Notes: generated by a model not told the origin, from the sequence alone. A stretch of 64,000 nt of DNA from Streptomyces sp. NBC_00353 (GCF_036108815.1 NZ_CP107985.1:3038001-3102000); one strand, 5' to 3'; numbered from the stretch's first letter, positions 25,206 to 35,467 are shown. Made by a program: numbers and translations.

Positions 25206-25673
25206 TCAGTCGCGAGGCCTGGCCGCAGGTCCGGGCAGGACCGTGACCTCGGCCGGGGTGAGCGCGCCGTGCTCACTGGAGCACTCGACCACGACCTGCA
25301 CCGGGGCGCCGCAATCGCTGTGCCGGATGTCCAGGACCGGCCCCTCGGCGTCGGCGACGTAGGCCTCGCCCCACTGCCTGAGCGCCACGAGAACGGGCCA
25401 CAGATCCCGGCCCTTGCGGGTCAGGCGATATTCGTGCCGGGTCCGGCTGCCCTGCTCCTGATACGGGACGGTCTGCAGGACCCCGGCCGCGACCAGCTTG
25501 CGGAGCCGGCCGGCCAGGACCGCCTCCGAGAGCCCCACATGCCGGCGGAAGTCGTCGAAGCGGCGCACTCCGTTGAAGGCGTCACGCAGGATCAGCAGCG
25601 TCCACTTCTCGCCGACCACGTCGAGGGTGCGCTGGACCGTGCAGTTCTCCGTGCTCATCTCCAGCCACTTCAT
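25206..25673 (-). CDS. HxlR-family transcriptional regulator
   Basis: 155 residues from ATG 25673 (MKWLEMSTENCTVQRTLDVVG); ATG 25658 is an alternative start. The single HxlR winged helix is clear: CTVQRTLDVVGEKWTLLILRD, GVRRFDDFRRHVGLSEAVLAGRL and HEYRLTRKGRDLWPV. The N-terminal cysteine in the NCT position is used by some members to sense quinones or aldehydes. A C-terminal extension with HSDCGAPV and ECSSEHG adds further cysteines. It is divergent from a thioesterase gene and likely controls it. Confidence 0.9.
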   Translation of the reverse strand: MKWLEMSTENCTVQRTLDVVGEKWTLLILRDAFNGVRRFDDFRRHVGLSEAVLAGRLRKLVAAGVLQTVPYQEQGSRTRHEYRLTRKGRDLWPVLVALRQWGEAYVADAEGPVLDIRHSDCGAPVQVVVECSSEHGALTPAEVTVLPGPAARPRD

Positions 25674-25703
25674 CCCGTCATGGTAGCCCGCCTGGCTTCG
25701 AAA

Positions 25704-25733
25704 TTGACAGTCAGCTGCACCGAGAGCTAGCTT
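25704..25733 (+). promoter_or_regulatory. Consensus promoter of the thioesterase gene with flanking dyad
   Basis: TTGACA at 25704-25709, an 18-base spacer, and TAGCTT at 25728-25733. The half sites CTGGCTTCGAA (25692-25702) and TCGAACAAAGCCAG (25736-25749) are inverted around it and would suit the HxlR protein encoded next door. Confidence 0.6.
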
Positions 25734-25767
25734 CATCGAACAAAGCCAGACGAGGAGGATCAGCCGC

Positions 25768-26262
25768 ATGGGACGGTCACGTACATACGAATGGGAAGAT
25801 CCGGCGGTCTCGGCGGCCGCCGTCGGACAGACCACGGGTCTGGAGTTCGTGCGCGAGATCGCCACCGGACGGCTGCCCGGCCCTCCGATCGCCGCCACCC
25901 TGGACTTCACTCTGGACGAAGCCGAGCACGGGCGTGTGGTGTTCTCGCTGGTCCCGGGCGAGGAGCACTACAACCCCATCGGCAGCGTGCACGGCGGGGT
26001 CTACGCCACACTGCTGGACTCGGCCGCCGGTTGCGCAGTCCAGTCCACCCTGCCGCCAGGCATGGGGTACACCTCGCTCGACCTGACCGTGAAGTTCCTG
26101 CGCCCCGTCACCGTCGACACCGGCAGGATCCGGGCCGTCGGCACGGTCATCAGCAGCGGCCGCCGCACCGCCCTCGCCGAAGCCCGACTCCTCGACGAGA
26201 AGGACCGTCTCCTCGCTCACGCCACCAGTACATGCATGCTGTTTCCGCTGCCGGCCACCTGA
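25768..26262 (+). CDS. PaaI-family hotdog-fold thioesterase
   Basis: 164 residues from ATG 25768 after GAGGAGGAT. Hotdog-fold acyl-CoA thioesterase; the diagnostic GSVHGGVYATLLDSAAG helix with HGG and the catalytic Asp is present near residue 75, followed by YTSLDLTVKFLRPV. Such enzymes release CoA from phenylacetyl-type or other acyl-CoAs. Expression is probably set by the consensus promoter upstream and by the divergent HxlR regulator, which suggests a response to aromatic or electrophilic compounds; that last step is inference. Confidence 0.88.
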   Translation: MGRSRTYEWEDPAVSAAAVGQTTGLEFVREIATGRLPGPPIAATLDFTLDEAEHGRVVFSLVPGEEHYNPIGSVHGGVYATLLDSAAGCAVQSTLPPGMGYTSLDLTVKFLRPVTVDTGRIRAVGTVISSGRRTALAEARLLDEKDRLLAHATSTCMLFPLPAT

Positions 26263-26405
26263 CTCCCTGAGGGCTTCAGAGGCCTAGGCCGAGTCCTGCG
26301 CGGCGGGGCGAGGACTTCGACGCGGCGCGCGAAGTGGCGGGCCTGCAAGTCGGCGGCGACTACGCGGTCGACGCGATGCGAGCCCGTCCGGCGATCGAGG
26401 GCAGA

Positions 26406-26422
26406 GTCCGCCGCAGGCGGAC
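26406..26422 (-). terminator. Short hairpin at the end of the LysR gene
   Basis: GTCCGCC and GGCGGAC around GCA, seven perfect pairs, six bases beyond the stop codon of the leftward LysR gene. Confidence 0.4.
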
Positions 26423-26428
26423 CCCCAT

Positions 26429-27352
26429 TCAGCCCGCGGGCAACCGCACGGCCGCCCCCCGCAAAGCATCGAGCACCGGTCTGATCAGTGGGTGGCCCTC
26501 CGCCCCGTGCCGTACCGCTGCGAACACCCGTCGGGTCGGTGCGCTGCCCTCCACCGGCCGCACCACCACGCCCGCAAGGTCCATGCCGCGCAGCGCCCAC
26601 CTCGGCACCAGTGCCACTCCGGCCCCCGCGCCGGCCAGCGCCACCACCGCCCGGAAGTCGTCCGAGGAGTGCTCGAGTCTCGGCTGGAAGCCGGCGAATT
26701 CGCAGGCCAGGACCACCACGTCATGGCACGGGTTGCCGGGATACTGACCGATCCACGGGTCCTTCTCCAGGTCCGCGATCGTCACCTGGTCCTGGCCGGC
26801 CAGCCGGTGGCCCACCGGCAGCACCGCGTCGAACGGCTCCGAGTACAGCGGTACCCGGGTCAGCCGCCGGTCGTCCTCGTCGGGCGCGCCCCGGTATTCG
26901 ACGGCGACCGCCACATCCACCTGCCGGTCGAGCACCATCGGCACGCTCGCGTCGCCCTCCGCGTCCTGGACCCGGACCCGGATGCCGGGGGCGGTCAGCG
27001 TCAGCTCGGCGATCGCGGGGGCGAGCACCAGGCCGATGCCCGTGGCGAACGCGGCGACCGTGACCGTACCGGCGTCCCCCGCGCTGTACGCGGCGAGCTC
27101 GGCCTCCGCCCGTTCCAGTTGGGCGAGGACCGCGTTGGTATGGGTAAGCAGGATCTCGCCGGCGGCGGTGAGCCGGACGCCCCGGGCGCTGCGGTCGACC
27201 AGCCGGTGGCCGGTCTCCTGTTCCAGCGCGGCGAGCTGCTGGGAGACGGCGGAAGGGGTCAGATACAGCGCGGCGGCTGCCGCGGTCACGGTGCGGTGGT
27301 CGGCCACCGCACGGAGAATACGCAGCCGCCGTGCATCGATCATGCGATCCAT
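26429..27352 (-). CDS. LysR-type transcriptional regulator next to tdh-kbl
   Basis: 307 residues from ATG 27352, or 304 from ATG 27343. The winged helix reads LRILRAVADHRTVTAAAAAL then PSAVSQQLAALEQETG. The effector domain follows normally. It lies 101 bases downstream of kbl on the same strand, beyond a strong terminator-like hairpin, so it is probably transcribed separately. Control of threonine breakdown is a reasonable guess from position but nothing in the sequence proves it. Confidence 0.88.
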   Translation of the reverse strand: MDRMIDARRLRILRAVADHRTVTAAAAALYLTPSAVSQQLAALEQETGHRLVDRSARGVRLTAAGEILLTHTNAVLAQLERAEAELAAYSAGDAGTVTVAAFATGIGLVLAPAIAELTLTAPGIRVRVQDAEGDASVPMVLDRQVDVAVAVEYRGAPDEDDRRLTRVPLYSEPFDAVLPVGHRLAGQDQVTIADLEKDPWIGQYPGNPCHDVVVLACEFAGFQPRLEHSSDDFRAVVALAGAGAGVALVPRWALRGMDLAGVVVRPVEGSAPTRRVFAAVRHGAEGHPLIRPVLDALRGAAVRLPAG

Positions 27353-27410
27353 TGTCCCAGGTCCCGCGGGATGTCCGGGCCCTGGGAGCGGGCGCGGAGG
27401 CCCGGGACAG

Positions 27411-27446
27411 CCGGAGGCCCGGGACCGTCCGGTCCCGGGCCTCCGG
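27411..27446 (-). terminator. Strong intrinsic-type terminator of tdh-kbl
   Basis: A perfect 16-base-pair stem: CCGGAGGCCCGGGACC (27411-27426), loop GTCC, GGTCCCGGGCCTCCGG (27431-27446). It begins seven bases after the kbl stop codon. A partial copy of one arm (CGGAGGCCCGGGAC) occurs just beyond at about 27395-27408. Confidence 0.8.
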
Positions 27447-27453
27447 CGGGGTG

Positions 27454-28647
<1,194 letters not shown>

Positions 28648-28685
28648 GAGGGGTGTCTCCCGGCTCGATAGCTGGATACGGGTGG

Positions 28686-29714
28686 TCAGGAGGTCCAGTC
28701 GAGGATGACCTTGCCGCCGAGTCCGCTCGCCGCGTCGTCGAAGGCCGCCTCGAAGTCGCGGTAGCCGTACCGTCCGGTGATCACCGGGGCGAGGTCGAGG
28801 CCGCCCTCCAGCAGCACGGACATGGCGTACCAGGTCTCGTACATCTCGCGGCCGTAGATCCCCTTGATCGTGATCATCGAGGTGACGATGCGCGACCAGT
28901 CGACGGCGAACTCCTCGGACGGCAGTCCGAGCATGGCGATCCGTCCGCCGTGCGTCATGTTCGCGATCATGTCGCGCATGGCCTCGGGGCGGCCGGACAT
29001 CTCCAGGCCGATGTCGAAGCCCTCGCGCAGGCCGAGCTTCTGCTGACCGTCGGCGATGGTCTGCTCGCCGACGTTGAGGGCGAGGCTGACGCCGACCCTC
29101 CGGGCCAGGTCGAGCCGGGCCTCGCTGACGTCGGTGATGACGACGTTGCGGGCGCCCGCGTGCTTGGCGACGGCGGCGGCCATGATGCCGATCGGGCCGG
29201 CGCCGGTGATCAGGACGTCCTCGCCGACCAGCGGGAACGACAGCGCGGTGTGCACGGCGTTGCCGAACGGGTCGAAGATCGCGGCGATGTCGAGGTCGAC
29301 GGGGACCCGGTGCACCCACACGTTGGAGGCGGGCAGCGCGACGTACTCGGCGAATGCCCCGTCCCGGCCCACGCCGAGTCCCAGGGTGGAGCGGCACAGG
29401 TGGCGGCGTCCGGCCAGACAGTTGCGGCACTTTCCGCACACCAGGTGGCCTTCGCCGCTGACCAGGTTGCCGACGGTGATGTCGACGACGTCGGCGCCGA
29501 TCGCGGCGACCTCGCCGACGAACTCGTGGCCGAGGACGAGCGGCGTCTTCACAGCCTGCTGGGCCCAGCCGTCGTAGTTGCGGATGTGCAGGTCGGTCCC
29601 GCAGATGCCGGTACGGAGCACCTTGATCAGCACGTCCGAGGGGCCGATCTCCGGCTCGGGAACATCCATCAGCCAGAGCCCGGGCTCGGCCTTCTGCTTC
29701 ACGAGTGCCTTCAC
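28686..29714 (-). CDS. tdh: L-threonine 3-dehydrogenase
   Basis: 342 residues from GTG 29714 (VKALVKQKAEPGLWLMDVPE). A zinc-dependent medium-chain dehydrogenase that oxidises threonine to 2-amino-3-oxobutyrate. Catalytic zinc ligands occur in TGICGTDLHI and LGHEFVGE; the structural zinc cysteines are in CGKCRNCLAGRRHLC. The NAD-binding segment is VLITGAGPIGIMAAAVAKHAG. It is the first gene of the tdh-kbl pair. Upstream sequence 29715-29900 holds its promoter; no standard boxes stand out. Confidence 0.95.
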   Translation of the reverse strand: MKALVKQKAEPGLWLMDVPEPEIGPSDVLIKVLRTGICGTDLHIRNYDGWAQQAVKTPLVLGHEFVGEVAAIGADVVDITVGNLVSGEGHLVCGKCRNCLAGRRHLCRSTLGLGVGRDGAFAEYVALPASNVWVHRVPVDLDIAAIFDPFGNAVHTALSFPLVGEDVLITGAGPIGIMAAAVAKHAGARNVVITDVSEARLDLARRVGVSLALNVGEQTIADGQQKLGLREGFDIGLEMSGRPEAMRDMIANMTHGGRIAMLGLPSEEFAVDWSRIVTSMITIKGIYGREMYETWYAMSVLLEGGLDLAPVITGRYGYRDFEAAFDDAASGLGGKVILDWTS

Positions 29715-29945
29715 GGCTGCGGCTCCCTGTACGTGGTACGTGGTGATTGCCCCGGGCCGGGGGCATGCCTGCGGCAGCCTGCGGCCCGGGGAAGAAGGAG
29801 GGACGGCATGGGCAGCGCGCGCGGTGATCGGCTGCCGCGCACCATCCTCTGCCGTCACGGAGAAATCTGCCGTACCCCGCGCCCCAGGTCCATCGAGGTT
29901 TTCTTAAGCGCAGCCGCAGCTCCGCTTCATGCCCGCCCGGACGGA

Positions 29946-29981
29946 GGGGCCGGCCGCCCTGTGGAACGGGCGGCCGGCCCC
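29946..29981 (-). terminator. Perfect hairpin downstream of a truncated reading frame
   Basis: GGGGCCGGCCGCCC (29946-29959) pairs perfectly with GGGCGGCCGGCCCC (29968-29981) over 14 bases with an 8-base loop. It lies 17 bases past the stop codon of the leftward remnant at 29999-30133. Confidence 0.65.
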
Positions 29982-29998
29982 TGGAACCGAGGGGGCGA

Positions 29999-30133
29999 TC
30001 AGTCGCCGATCGCCCGCGGCGGGTTGTCGCGGCCCGGCACCTCATCGGGTGAGGGGACCCGGTCGTCCCCCGATTGCGGCTTGGCCCATCCGGTGGACGC
30101 CGGGACGCGCCCCGGCTGTACGCCTCGCGGGCA
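29999..30133 (-). pseudogene. C-terminal remnant of a lost gene
   Basis: A 44-codon open stretch with normal Streptomyces codon bias ends in TGA at 29999-30001 and is followed at once by a strong terminator hairpin. It has no start codon with a ribosome site and is cut by TGA at 30134-30136. The tail includes RVPSPDEVPGRDNPPRAIGD. I do not recognise the family. The arrangement suggests that the front of this gene was removed when the block to its right arrived. Confidence 0.4.
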
Positions 30134-30168
30134 TCACCGCCGCTGGAGCAGTCGCAAGGTCGAGGAAC

Positions 30169-31167
30169 TCACCCTCCCTCCGGGGTGTTGAGGAGTGCCA
30201 GGCCGAGGGGGGTGAGGCTGTGAAGCACGGAATTTCGGTGACGGAGAGAGTGGATCAATCCGGCTTCGCGAAGAACGGATGCGTGTTCGCTTGCGCTCGC
30301 AGGTGCGATACCTGCACGAGCGGCCAATTCCTTGGTGGAACAGCCTTGGTGCTCCGCGATGGTGGTGAGCACCGCGGTACGCGTGCGGCCCAGAAGCGTC
30401 GACACACCGGGGGAGCGAGCCTGACCGGGCGCGGAAGCAGGGGTGGTGAGCTCACGGGGGCGGTGGTCCTGGCCGGCGGGATAGCTCACGGAAACGGGCC
30501 GGCCGTCGGTGACGATGGCGCGTGTGCAGAACATCGACGGAACGAACAAGAAACCTTCCCCTTCCAGGTAGAGGTCACGATCGGCTCCGTTCACCATCCG
30601 GACTTCCAGAACCGGCGGGTTCCACCGCATCCACTGGGGGTTGGCCTGGGTCAGCAGCTGCTCGACACCGCCGGTGAGCAACTGCTGCAAACGCAGGGTT
30701 CGATCGACCGCCAGGTGTTCCGTGAACTGGTCCCAGTGCGGACCGAGCAGGCATGCGTGGAGATGGCTGAGTCCTGTGCAGAGCTCAGCGAACAAAGATG
30801 CATCGTCTGCCAGGTGGTGAGTCCACTCGGGGAGGGAGGGATGATGATGCGCCGTTTCCAGCAGACTCGCCCTCACCCGCTCGCGAGGTGTGCTGCGTAC
30901 CTGTTCCAAAAGGTCTTCGACAGCGCCCACTTTGGTGGGGCTGAGGAAGCCTGGCGAATATCCCACAGCAGGCATGAGGGTCAGGACCATGCGCGCTTGG
31001 GCAGACAGCTGCGCGCGAGCATGGTGCCGCCAGGCGTCGAGTCGGGCGGGCTGGCTGCGGCTCTGCAGGGCTCGCGCTGCAAGTTCCAGCTCGTGCAGCG
31101 GCATCGGCGCCTCAGCCACACGAGTCCGGGCCAGATCCTGAACCGTGAAGTGTATGCGGTAGACCAT
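30169..31167 (-). CDS. Winged-helix (ArsR-like) transcriptional regulator
   Basis: 332 residues from ATG 31167 (MVYRIHFTVQDLARTRVAEA). The first 230 residues form a domain found in many Streptomyces regulators of this size. The DNA-binding winged helix is at the C terminus: RTAVLTTIAEHQGCSTKELAARAGIAPASASEHASVLREAG, here read in pieces, ending GLIHSLRHRNSVLHSLTPLG. This type is common, multi-copy and often beside accessory genes. Neighbours on both sides are gene remnants, so it may have come in with foreign DNA. Its target is unknown. Confidence 0.8.
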   Translation of the reverse strand: MVYRIHFTVQDLARTRVAEAPMPLHELELAARALQSRSQPARLDAWRHHARAQLSAQARMVLTLMPAVGYSPGFLSPTKVGAVEDLLEQVRSTPRERVRASLLETAHHHPSLPEWTHHLADDASLFAELCTGLSHLHACLLGPHWDQFTEHLAVDRTLRLQQLLTGGVEQLLTQANPQWMRWNPPVLEVRMVNGADRDLYLEGEGFLFVPSMFCTRAIVTDGRPVSVSYPAGQDHRPRELTTPASAPGQARSPGVSTLLGRTRTAVLTTIAEHQGCSTKELAARAGIAPASASEHASVLREAGLIHSLRHRNSVLHSLTPLGLALLNTPEGG

Positions 31168-31221
31168 GACAGCCTGAGGCGATCCTTCCGGAATGTCGTT
31201 CTTCGGTCCAGGCCGAATCAC

Positions 31222-31495
31222 ATCGAGTTCGTAGCGTTCGCAAGTGATGCTGAGCCCGCAGCCAGCAGGAGTCGACGGCGCACGGGTACCTGAGCAGCCA
31301 CGAGTTGGTCATGCAGTCAAATGACCGACGCAACCCTGGGCCCGGCACACGGTCGACACACGCACTCCCAGGTGGTGGTGACGGAGGACGCCCGACAACG
31401 TACGCGCTCTTGCTTTTTCACCTCACTCGAGGGGTCTCCTTGCGCAGCATTCCCATGCCCCGACCAGGGGCAGGCCGCGCGGCGACGCCGCTCCG
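31222..31495. other. Non-coding stretch, nothing recognised
   Basis: No reading frame with convincing codon bias and no repeat. Somewhat lower GC than its surroundings. Confidence 0.5.
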
Positions 31496-31618
31496 GTGGA
31501 GATCACCGACACGGTCGGCCTCGTCGGCCGGCCGCAGGGGCCACGGATCGTCGTGCGCCCCGAGCCGGCGTACCCCAAGTACGCCAAGGATCTGAAGTCG
31601 AGCCGAAAAACACCATAA
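31496..31618 (+). pseudogene. Possible C-terminal coding remnant
   Basis: Forty codons open from GTG 31496 to TAA 31616-31618, with strongly G/C third positions until the last few codons. The segment GPRIVVRPEPAYPKYAKD looks like a genuine protein end, but no start or upstream coding sequence remains in this frame beyond a TGA near 31378. Family not recognised. Confidence 0.3.
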
Positions 31619-31649
31619 CGAGATCAGGCTTCATCTGGCGCAACCTGAC

Positions 31650-31664
31650 GATGTGTAACACATC
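31650..31664. promoter_or_regulatory. Perfect palindrome upstream of the subtilisin gene
   Basis: GATGTGT-A-ACACATC, seven-base arms around a single A, 36 bases before the start codon. The symmetry and position suggest a repressor operator. I do not recognise the regulator. Confidence 0.45.
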
Positions 31665-31700
31665 GGAAAAATTGGTTGCCATGCCCATAAAGGAATCAGT

Positions 31701-34700
31701 ATGCCCTCCATACCCGCCCGCAGACGGGCGGCGCTGGCTATCGGTGTCGTGCTGGCCGTGTTCACGGCCCAGCAGGCCGTGTCCGCCAGTGCAGCACCGG
31801 GGACCGGCGCACCGGACCGGTCCTCCGCCGCCGCTGCGACACACCAGCCGACCTCACGTACCGTCACCTTGCTGACCGGCGACAAAGTCACCGTCAACAC
31901 TGCCGCTGACGGCAGGGTCACCCGTTCCGTACAGGGTGCGGACGGTCAGCTCACCGGCGCTACGACCTACAAGGTCGGCAAGGACACCTACGTATACCCG
32001 GACGCCGCCGTTCCGTACCTCGCCGCCGGGAAACTGGACCGCGAGCTCTTCAACGTCACCAAGCTGCTGGCGGACGGATACGGGGACGAGCAGAGCAGCA
32101 ACCTGCCCCTGATCGTCACCTACACCGACGCTGCCGTCCGCGCGCGGACCCAGGCCGTACCCTCCGGCGCCACCAGGACCCTCGCCCTGAGCAGCATTCA
32201 GGGCGCGGCGCTGGCGGAGCACCGGACGAAGGCAGCAGACTTCTGGTCCTCGCTCACCGGCGGGACCGCGGCGGCCGGCGGTCGCAGCGCAGGGGCCAAG
32301 CCCCAGCTGCGCAACGGGATCGCGAAGGTCTGGCTGGACGGGAAGGTCAAGGCCGACCTGGCCGACACCACCGCGCAGATCGGCGCACCGCAGGTGTGGG
32401 CGGGCGGTGACACCGGACAGGGTGTCGACGTGGCCGTGCTGGACACCGGTGTGGACACCCAACACCCCGACATCGTCGGTCAGGTGGCCGCGAGCACGAG
32501 CTTCGTGCCCGACCAGGACGTCGAGGACCACAACGGTCACGGCACTCACGTCGCCTCGACCATCGCCGGCACCGGCGCCGCCTCCGACGGCAAGGAGAAG
32601 GGCGTCGCCCCCGGCGCGCGCCTGCATATCGGCAAGGTGCTGGACAATGACGGCTCCGGCCAGGAGTCCTGGGTGCTGGCAGGCATGGAGTGGGCCGCCC
32701 GCGACCAGCACGCCAAGGTCATCAGCATGAGCCTGGGCGCCGGGCCCAGCGACGGCCACGACCCGATGAGCGAGGCCGTGAACCAGCTCAGCGCCGAAAC
32801 CGGCGCGCTGTTCACCATCGCGGCCGGCAACGGCGGCCCGCACACCGTCTCGACGCCCAGCGTCGCCGACGCCGCGCTGTCCGTCGGCGCGGTGGACACC
32901 TCCGACCGGCTCGCCGAGTTCTCCAGCACCGGCCCTCGCCAGGGCGACGCCGGGCTGAAGCCGGAGCTGACCGCACCGGGCGTCGACGTACTGGCGGCAC
33001 GCTCGCAGTACGCCGCCGACGGCGCGGGCTACTACCAGACGCTGAGCGGGACCTCGATGGCCACCCCGCATGTCGCCGGCGCCGCCGCGCTGCTCGCCGA
33101 GGCCCACCCGGACTGGACCGGGCAGCAGCTCAAGGACGGCCTGGTCAGCACCACCAAGGAGACCTCCCAGTACTCGTCGTACGAGGGCGGCAGCGGCCGC
33201 CTCGACGTCGCCGCCGCCGTCAAGAGCACGGTGTTCGCCACCGACAGCGTGTACGGCGGCTACCGAGCCTCCACGGCGCCGGCCGACGACAAGTCCGACA
33301 AGCAGGTGACCTACACCAACACCGGGGACAGTCCGGTCACCCTCGACCTGGCGGTCCAGGTTCCCGGTGCCGCCACCGGCGCGTTCACCCTGTCGGCACC
33401 TCAGGTCACCGTCCCCGCGCACGGCAGCAGCAAGGTAACCCTCACGACCGACTTCGGCCTCGTGAAGGCCGACACCATGACCTCGGGGCAGATCCTCGCC
33501 ACCGATGCGTCCGGTGCGCTGCTCGCCCATACCATTACCGGCGCCTACAAGCAGGCCCCGCGCCACACCCTCACGCTCAACGGCAAGGACCGCAGCGGCC
33601 GCCCGATGGCCGGCGATGTGTACCTGATCAGCGACAAGGTCTTCATGGGGCCGCTGCAGCTGGACGACTCGGGCACCGGCACGGTCGAGGTGCCCGCCGG
33701 CACCTACCTCGTGAGCCTGGAGAGCGATGTCGAGGGTGCGCACGGGCCGCACTCCAAGGGCAAGGCGATCCTGACAGTTCCGGAGGTGGCCGTCGACCAG
33801 GACACCACGGTGGACCTGGACGCCTCCAAGGCCAAGCAGGTGTCCGCCCAGGCCCCGCAGGAGACCACCCTCGCCGAGACCCGCATCGACCTCTACCGCG
33901 GGTTCGACAGCGGGAACTGGCTGTCCTTGCAGCGGTGGCCCAACAACGGGTACGACAGCGTCTGGGCCCTGCCCACCAAGCCGGTCACCACGGGCACGTT
34001 CGGGTTCGGCGGTAACTGGCGCCTGACAGAGCCGGCCCTGAAGGTCGTGACCGGCACGCGCAACTTCGACGACCTGATCGTCGCGCGCGGAAAGACCCCG
34101 CTCCAGGAGGGCACGCGCCAGTACACGGCCGTCTATGCCGGGGAGGGCGGCGCCGCCGCCTACGCCGGTATCGACGCCGTGGGCAAGGCCGTCGTGGTCC
34201 GGCGCAGCGATGCAGTCGGGCCGGCCGAGCAGGCCGAGCAGGCAGCCAAGGCCGGAGCGAAGGTGTTGCTCGTCGTCAACGACGGTGACGGACGCCTGGA
34301 CCCGTGGGGCACCGACCTGGACAATCCCTGGGCCGAGACCGGGAACCCGCCGCCCCTGACGGTGGCCTCGCTGACCGCGGACGAGGGCGACGAGCTGATC
34401 GCCCGGATCCAGAAGGGCGGGAGCACGGCGCTCAAGGTGACCTCCCACCCGACCACGGACTACCTCTACGACATCAGCCACCACGAGGCCGTCATCCCGG
34501 CGGACCCGACCTACCGGCCGCAGAGCGGTGACCTCAACCGGGTGGATGTCTCCTTCCGCAACAACCGGCCTGCGCGGGGCATGGAGTTCCGTTCCGCCGT
34601 GTGGCTGGGCTTCTCCGGAGCCAACCTGTTGCCCACCCCCGCCCAGGCCGAGCGCACCGACTGGGTGTCGCGCGACACGGACTGGGTGGAAGAGGCCGAT

Positions 34701-35459
34701 GTCAATCAGCAGCTTCAGATCAGCAGTGACTCCGTGAAGCGGTACCCGACCGGCACGACCTCCCACCTGGAGTACTTCGGGCCGATCCAGCGTCCCCGGT
34801 CGAACGCCAACTACGTGCCTGTGCGTGTGGGCGACGATGTCCTGGCAGTGATCCCGGGCTGGGCCGACTCCGGATCCGGACACGTCGGCAGGACCCTCAA
34901 CAACACCGGTGTGCGTAACAGTGTGCAGATGTACCAGGGCGACCTCATGCTCAGGTACTCCACGACCGACACCATCGGCAGCCCTCGGTACCCCCTCACG
35001 CTGGACAGTCCCGACAAGCAGTCCTACCGCCTGGTCTCGGAGAACATGCGGGGCTTCTGGGACAACGACTACTCGGTCACGACCAGGACCGAGTGGGGCT
35101 TCACCTCCCAGCGGCCCGACCCCGGTACCTACGCTGTTCTGCCGCTGATCCAGCTCGACTACGCGGTCGAGGGTATGAACGCCGCCGGCAAGACAGGCCG
35201 CCGAGCCGCTATCACCGTCACGCCCTCGCACCTTCCGGGCGGCCCCAGCTCCGACACCATCAAAACGGTGAACGTGGACGTCTCCTACGATGACGGCGTC
35301 ACGTGGCAGCACCCGGCCCTGACCCACACCGCCCAGGGCTGGAGCACCCAGCTGAACGCCCCCGCCAAGGCGCGGTACGTGACGCTGCGCACCAGCGCCG
35401 GCGACACCGAGGGCAACACTGTCAAGCAGAGCATCACCCGGGCCTTCGGCCTGAAGTGA
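31701..35459 (+). CDS. Secreted subtilisin-like serine protease (S8)
   Basis: 1252 residues from ATG 31701 with AAAGGA upstream. A signal peptide is plain: RRR then a hydrophobic run ending SASAAPG. A propeptide follows, then the S8 catalytic domain with D248 (VAVLDTGVD), H280 (NGHGTHVAS), oxyanion N377 (AAGNGGP) and S452 (SGTSMATPHVAGAAALL). The remaining 750 residues include beta-rich segments (VTYTNTGDSPVTLDLAVQVP) and a PA-like domain region (KAGAKVLLVVNDGDG) likely to shape substrate access. It is exported to the medium. No ABC exporter or immunity gene is near. Two hairpins follow the gene. Confidence 0.93.
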   Translation: MPSIPARRRAALAIGVVLAVFTAQQAVSASAAPGTGAPDRSSAAAATHQPTSRTVTLLTGDKVTVNTAADGRVTRSVQGADGQLTGATTYKVGKDTYVYPDAAVPYLAAGKLDRELFNVTKLLADGYGDEQSSNLPLIVTYTDAAVRARTQAVPSGATRTLALSSIQGAALAEHRTKAADFWSSLTGGTAAAGGRSAGAKPQLRNGIAKVWLDGKVKADLADTTAQIGAPQVWAGGDTGQGVDVAVLDTGVDTQHPDIVGQVAASTSFVPDQDVEDHNGHGTHVASTIAGTGAASDGKEKGVAPGARLHIGKVLDNDGSGQESWVLAGMEWAARDQHAKVISMSLGAGPSDGHDPMSEAVNQLSAETGALFTIAAGNGGPHTVSTPSVADAALSVGAVDTSDRLAEFSSTGPRQGDAGLKPELTAPGVDVLAARSQYAADGAGYYQTLSGTSMATPHVAGAAALLAEAHPDWTGQQLKDGLVSTTKETSQYSSYEGGSGRLDVAAAVKSTVFATDSVYGGYRASTAPADDKSDKQVTYTNTGDSPVTLDLAVQVPGAATGAFTLSAPQVTVPAHGSSKVTLTTDFGLVKADTMTSGQILATDASGALLAHTITGAYKQAPRHTLTLNGKDRSGRPMAGDVYLISDKVFMGPLQLDDSGTGTVEVPAGTYLVSLESDVEGAHGPHSKGKAILTVPEVAVDQDTTVDLDASKAKQVSAQAPQETTLAETRIDLYRGFDSGNWLSLQRWPNNGYDSVWALPTKPVTTGTFGFGGNWRLTEPALKVVTGTRNFDDLIVARGKTPLQEGTRQYTAVYAGEGGAAAYAGIDAVGKAVVVRRSDAVGPAEQAEQAAKAGAKVLLVVNDGDGRLDPWGTDLDNPWAETGNPPPLTVASLTADEGDELIARIQKGGSTALKVTSHPTTDYLYDISHHEAVIPADPTYRPQSGDLNRVDVSFRNNRPARGMEFRSAVWLGFSGANLLPTPAQAERTDWVSRDTDWVEEADVNQQLQISSDSVKRYPTGTTSHLEYFGPIQRPRSNANYVPVRVGDDVLAVIPGWADSGSGHVGRTLNNTGVRNSVQMYQGDLMLRYSTTDTIGSPRYPLTLDSPDKQSYRLVSENMRGFWDNDYSVTTRTEWGFTSQRPDPGTYAVLPLIQLDYAVEGMNAAGKTGRRAAITVTPSHLPGGPSSDTIKTVNVDVSYDDGVTWQHPALTHTAQGWSTQLNAPAKARYVTLRTSAGDTEGNTVKQSITRAFGLK

Positions 35460-35467
35460 GTGCCCAC

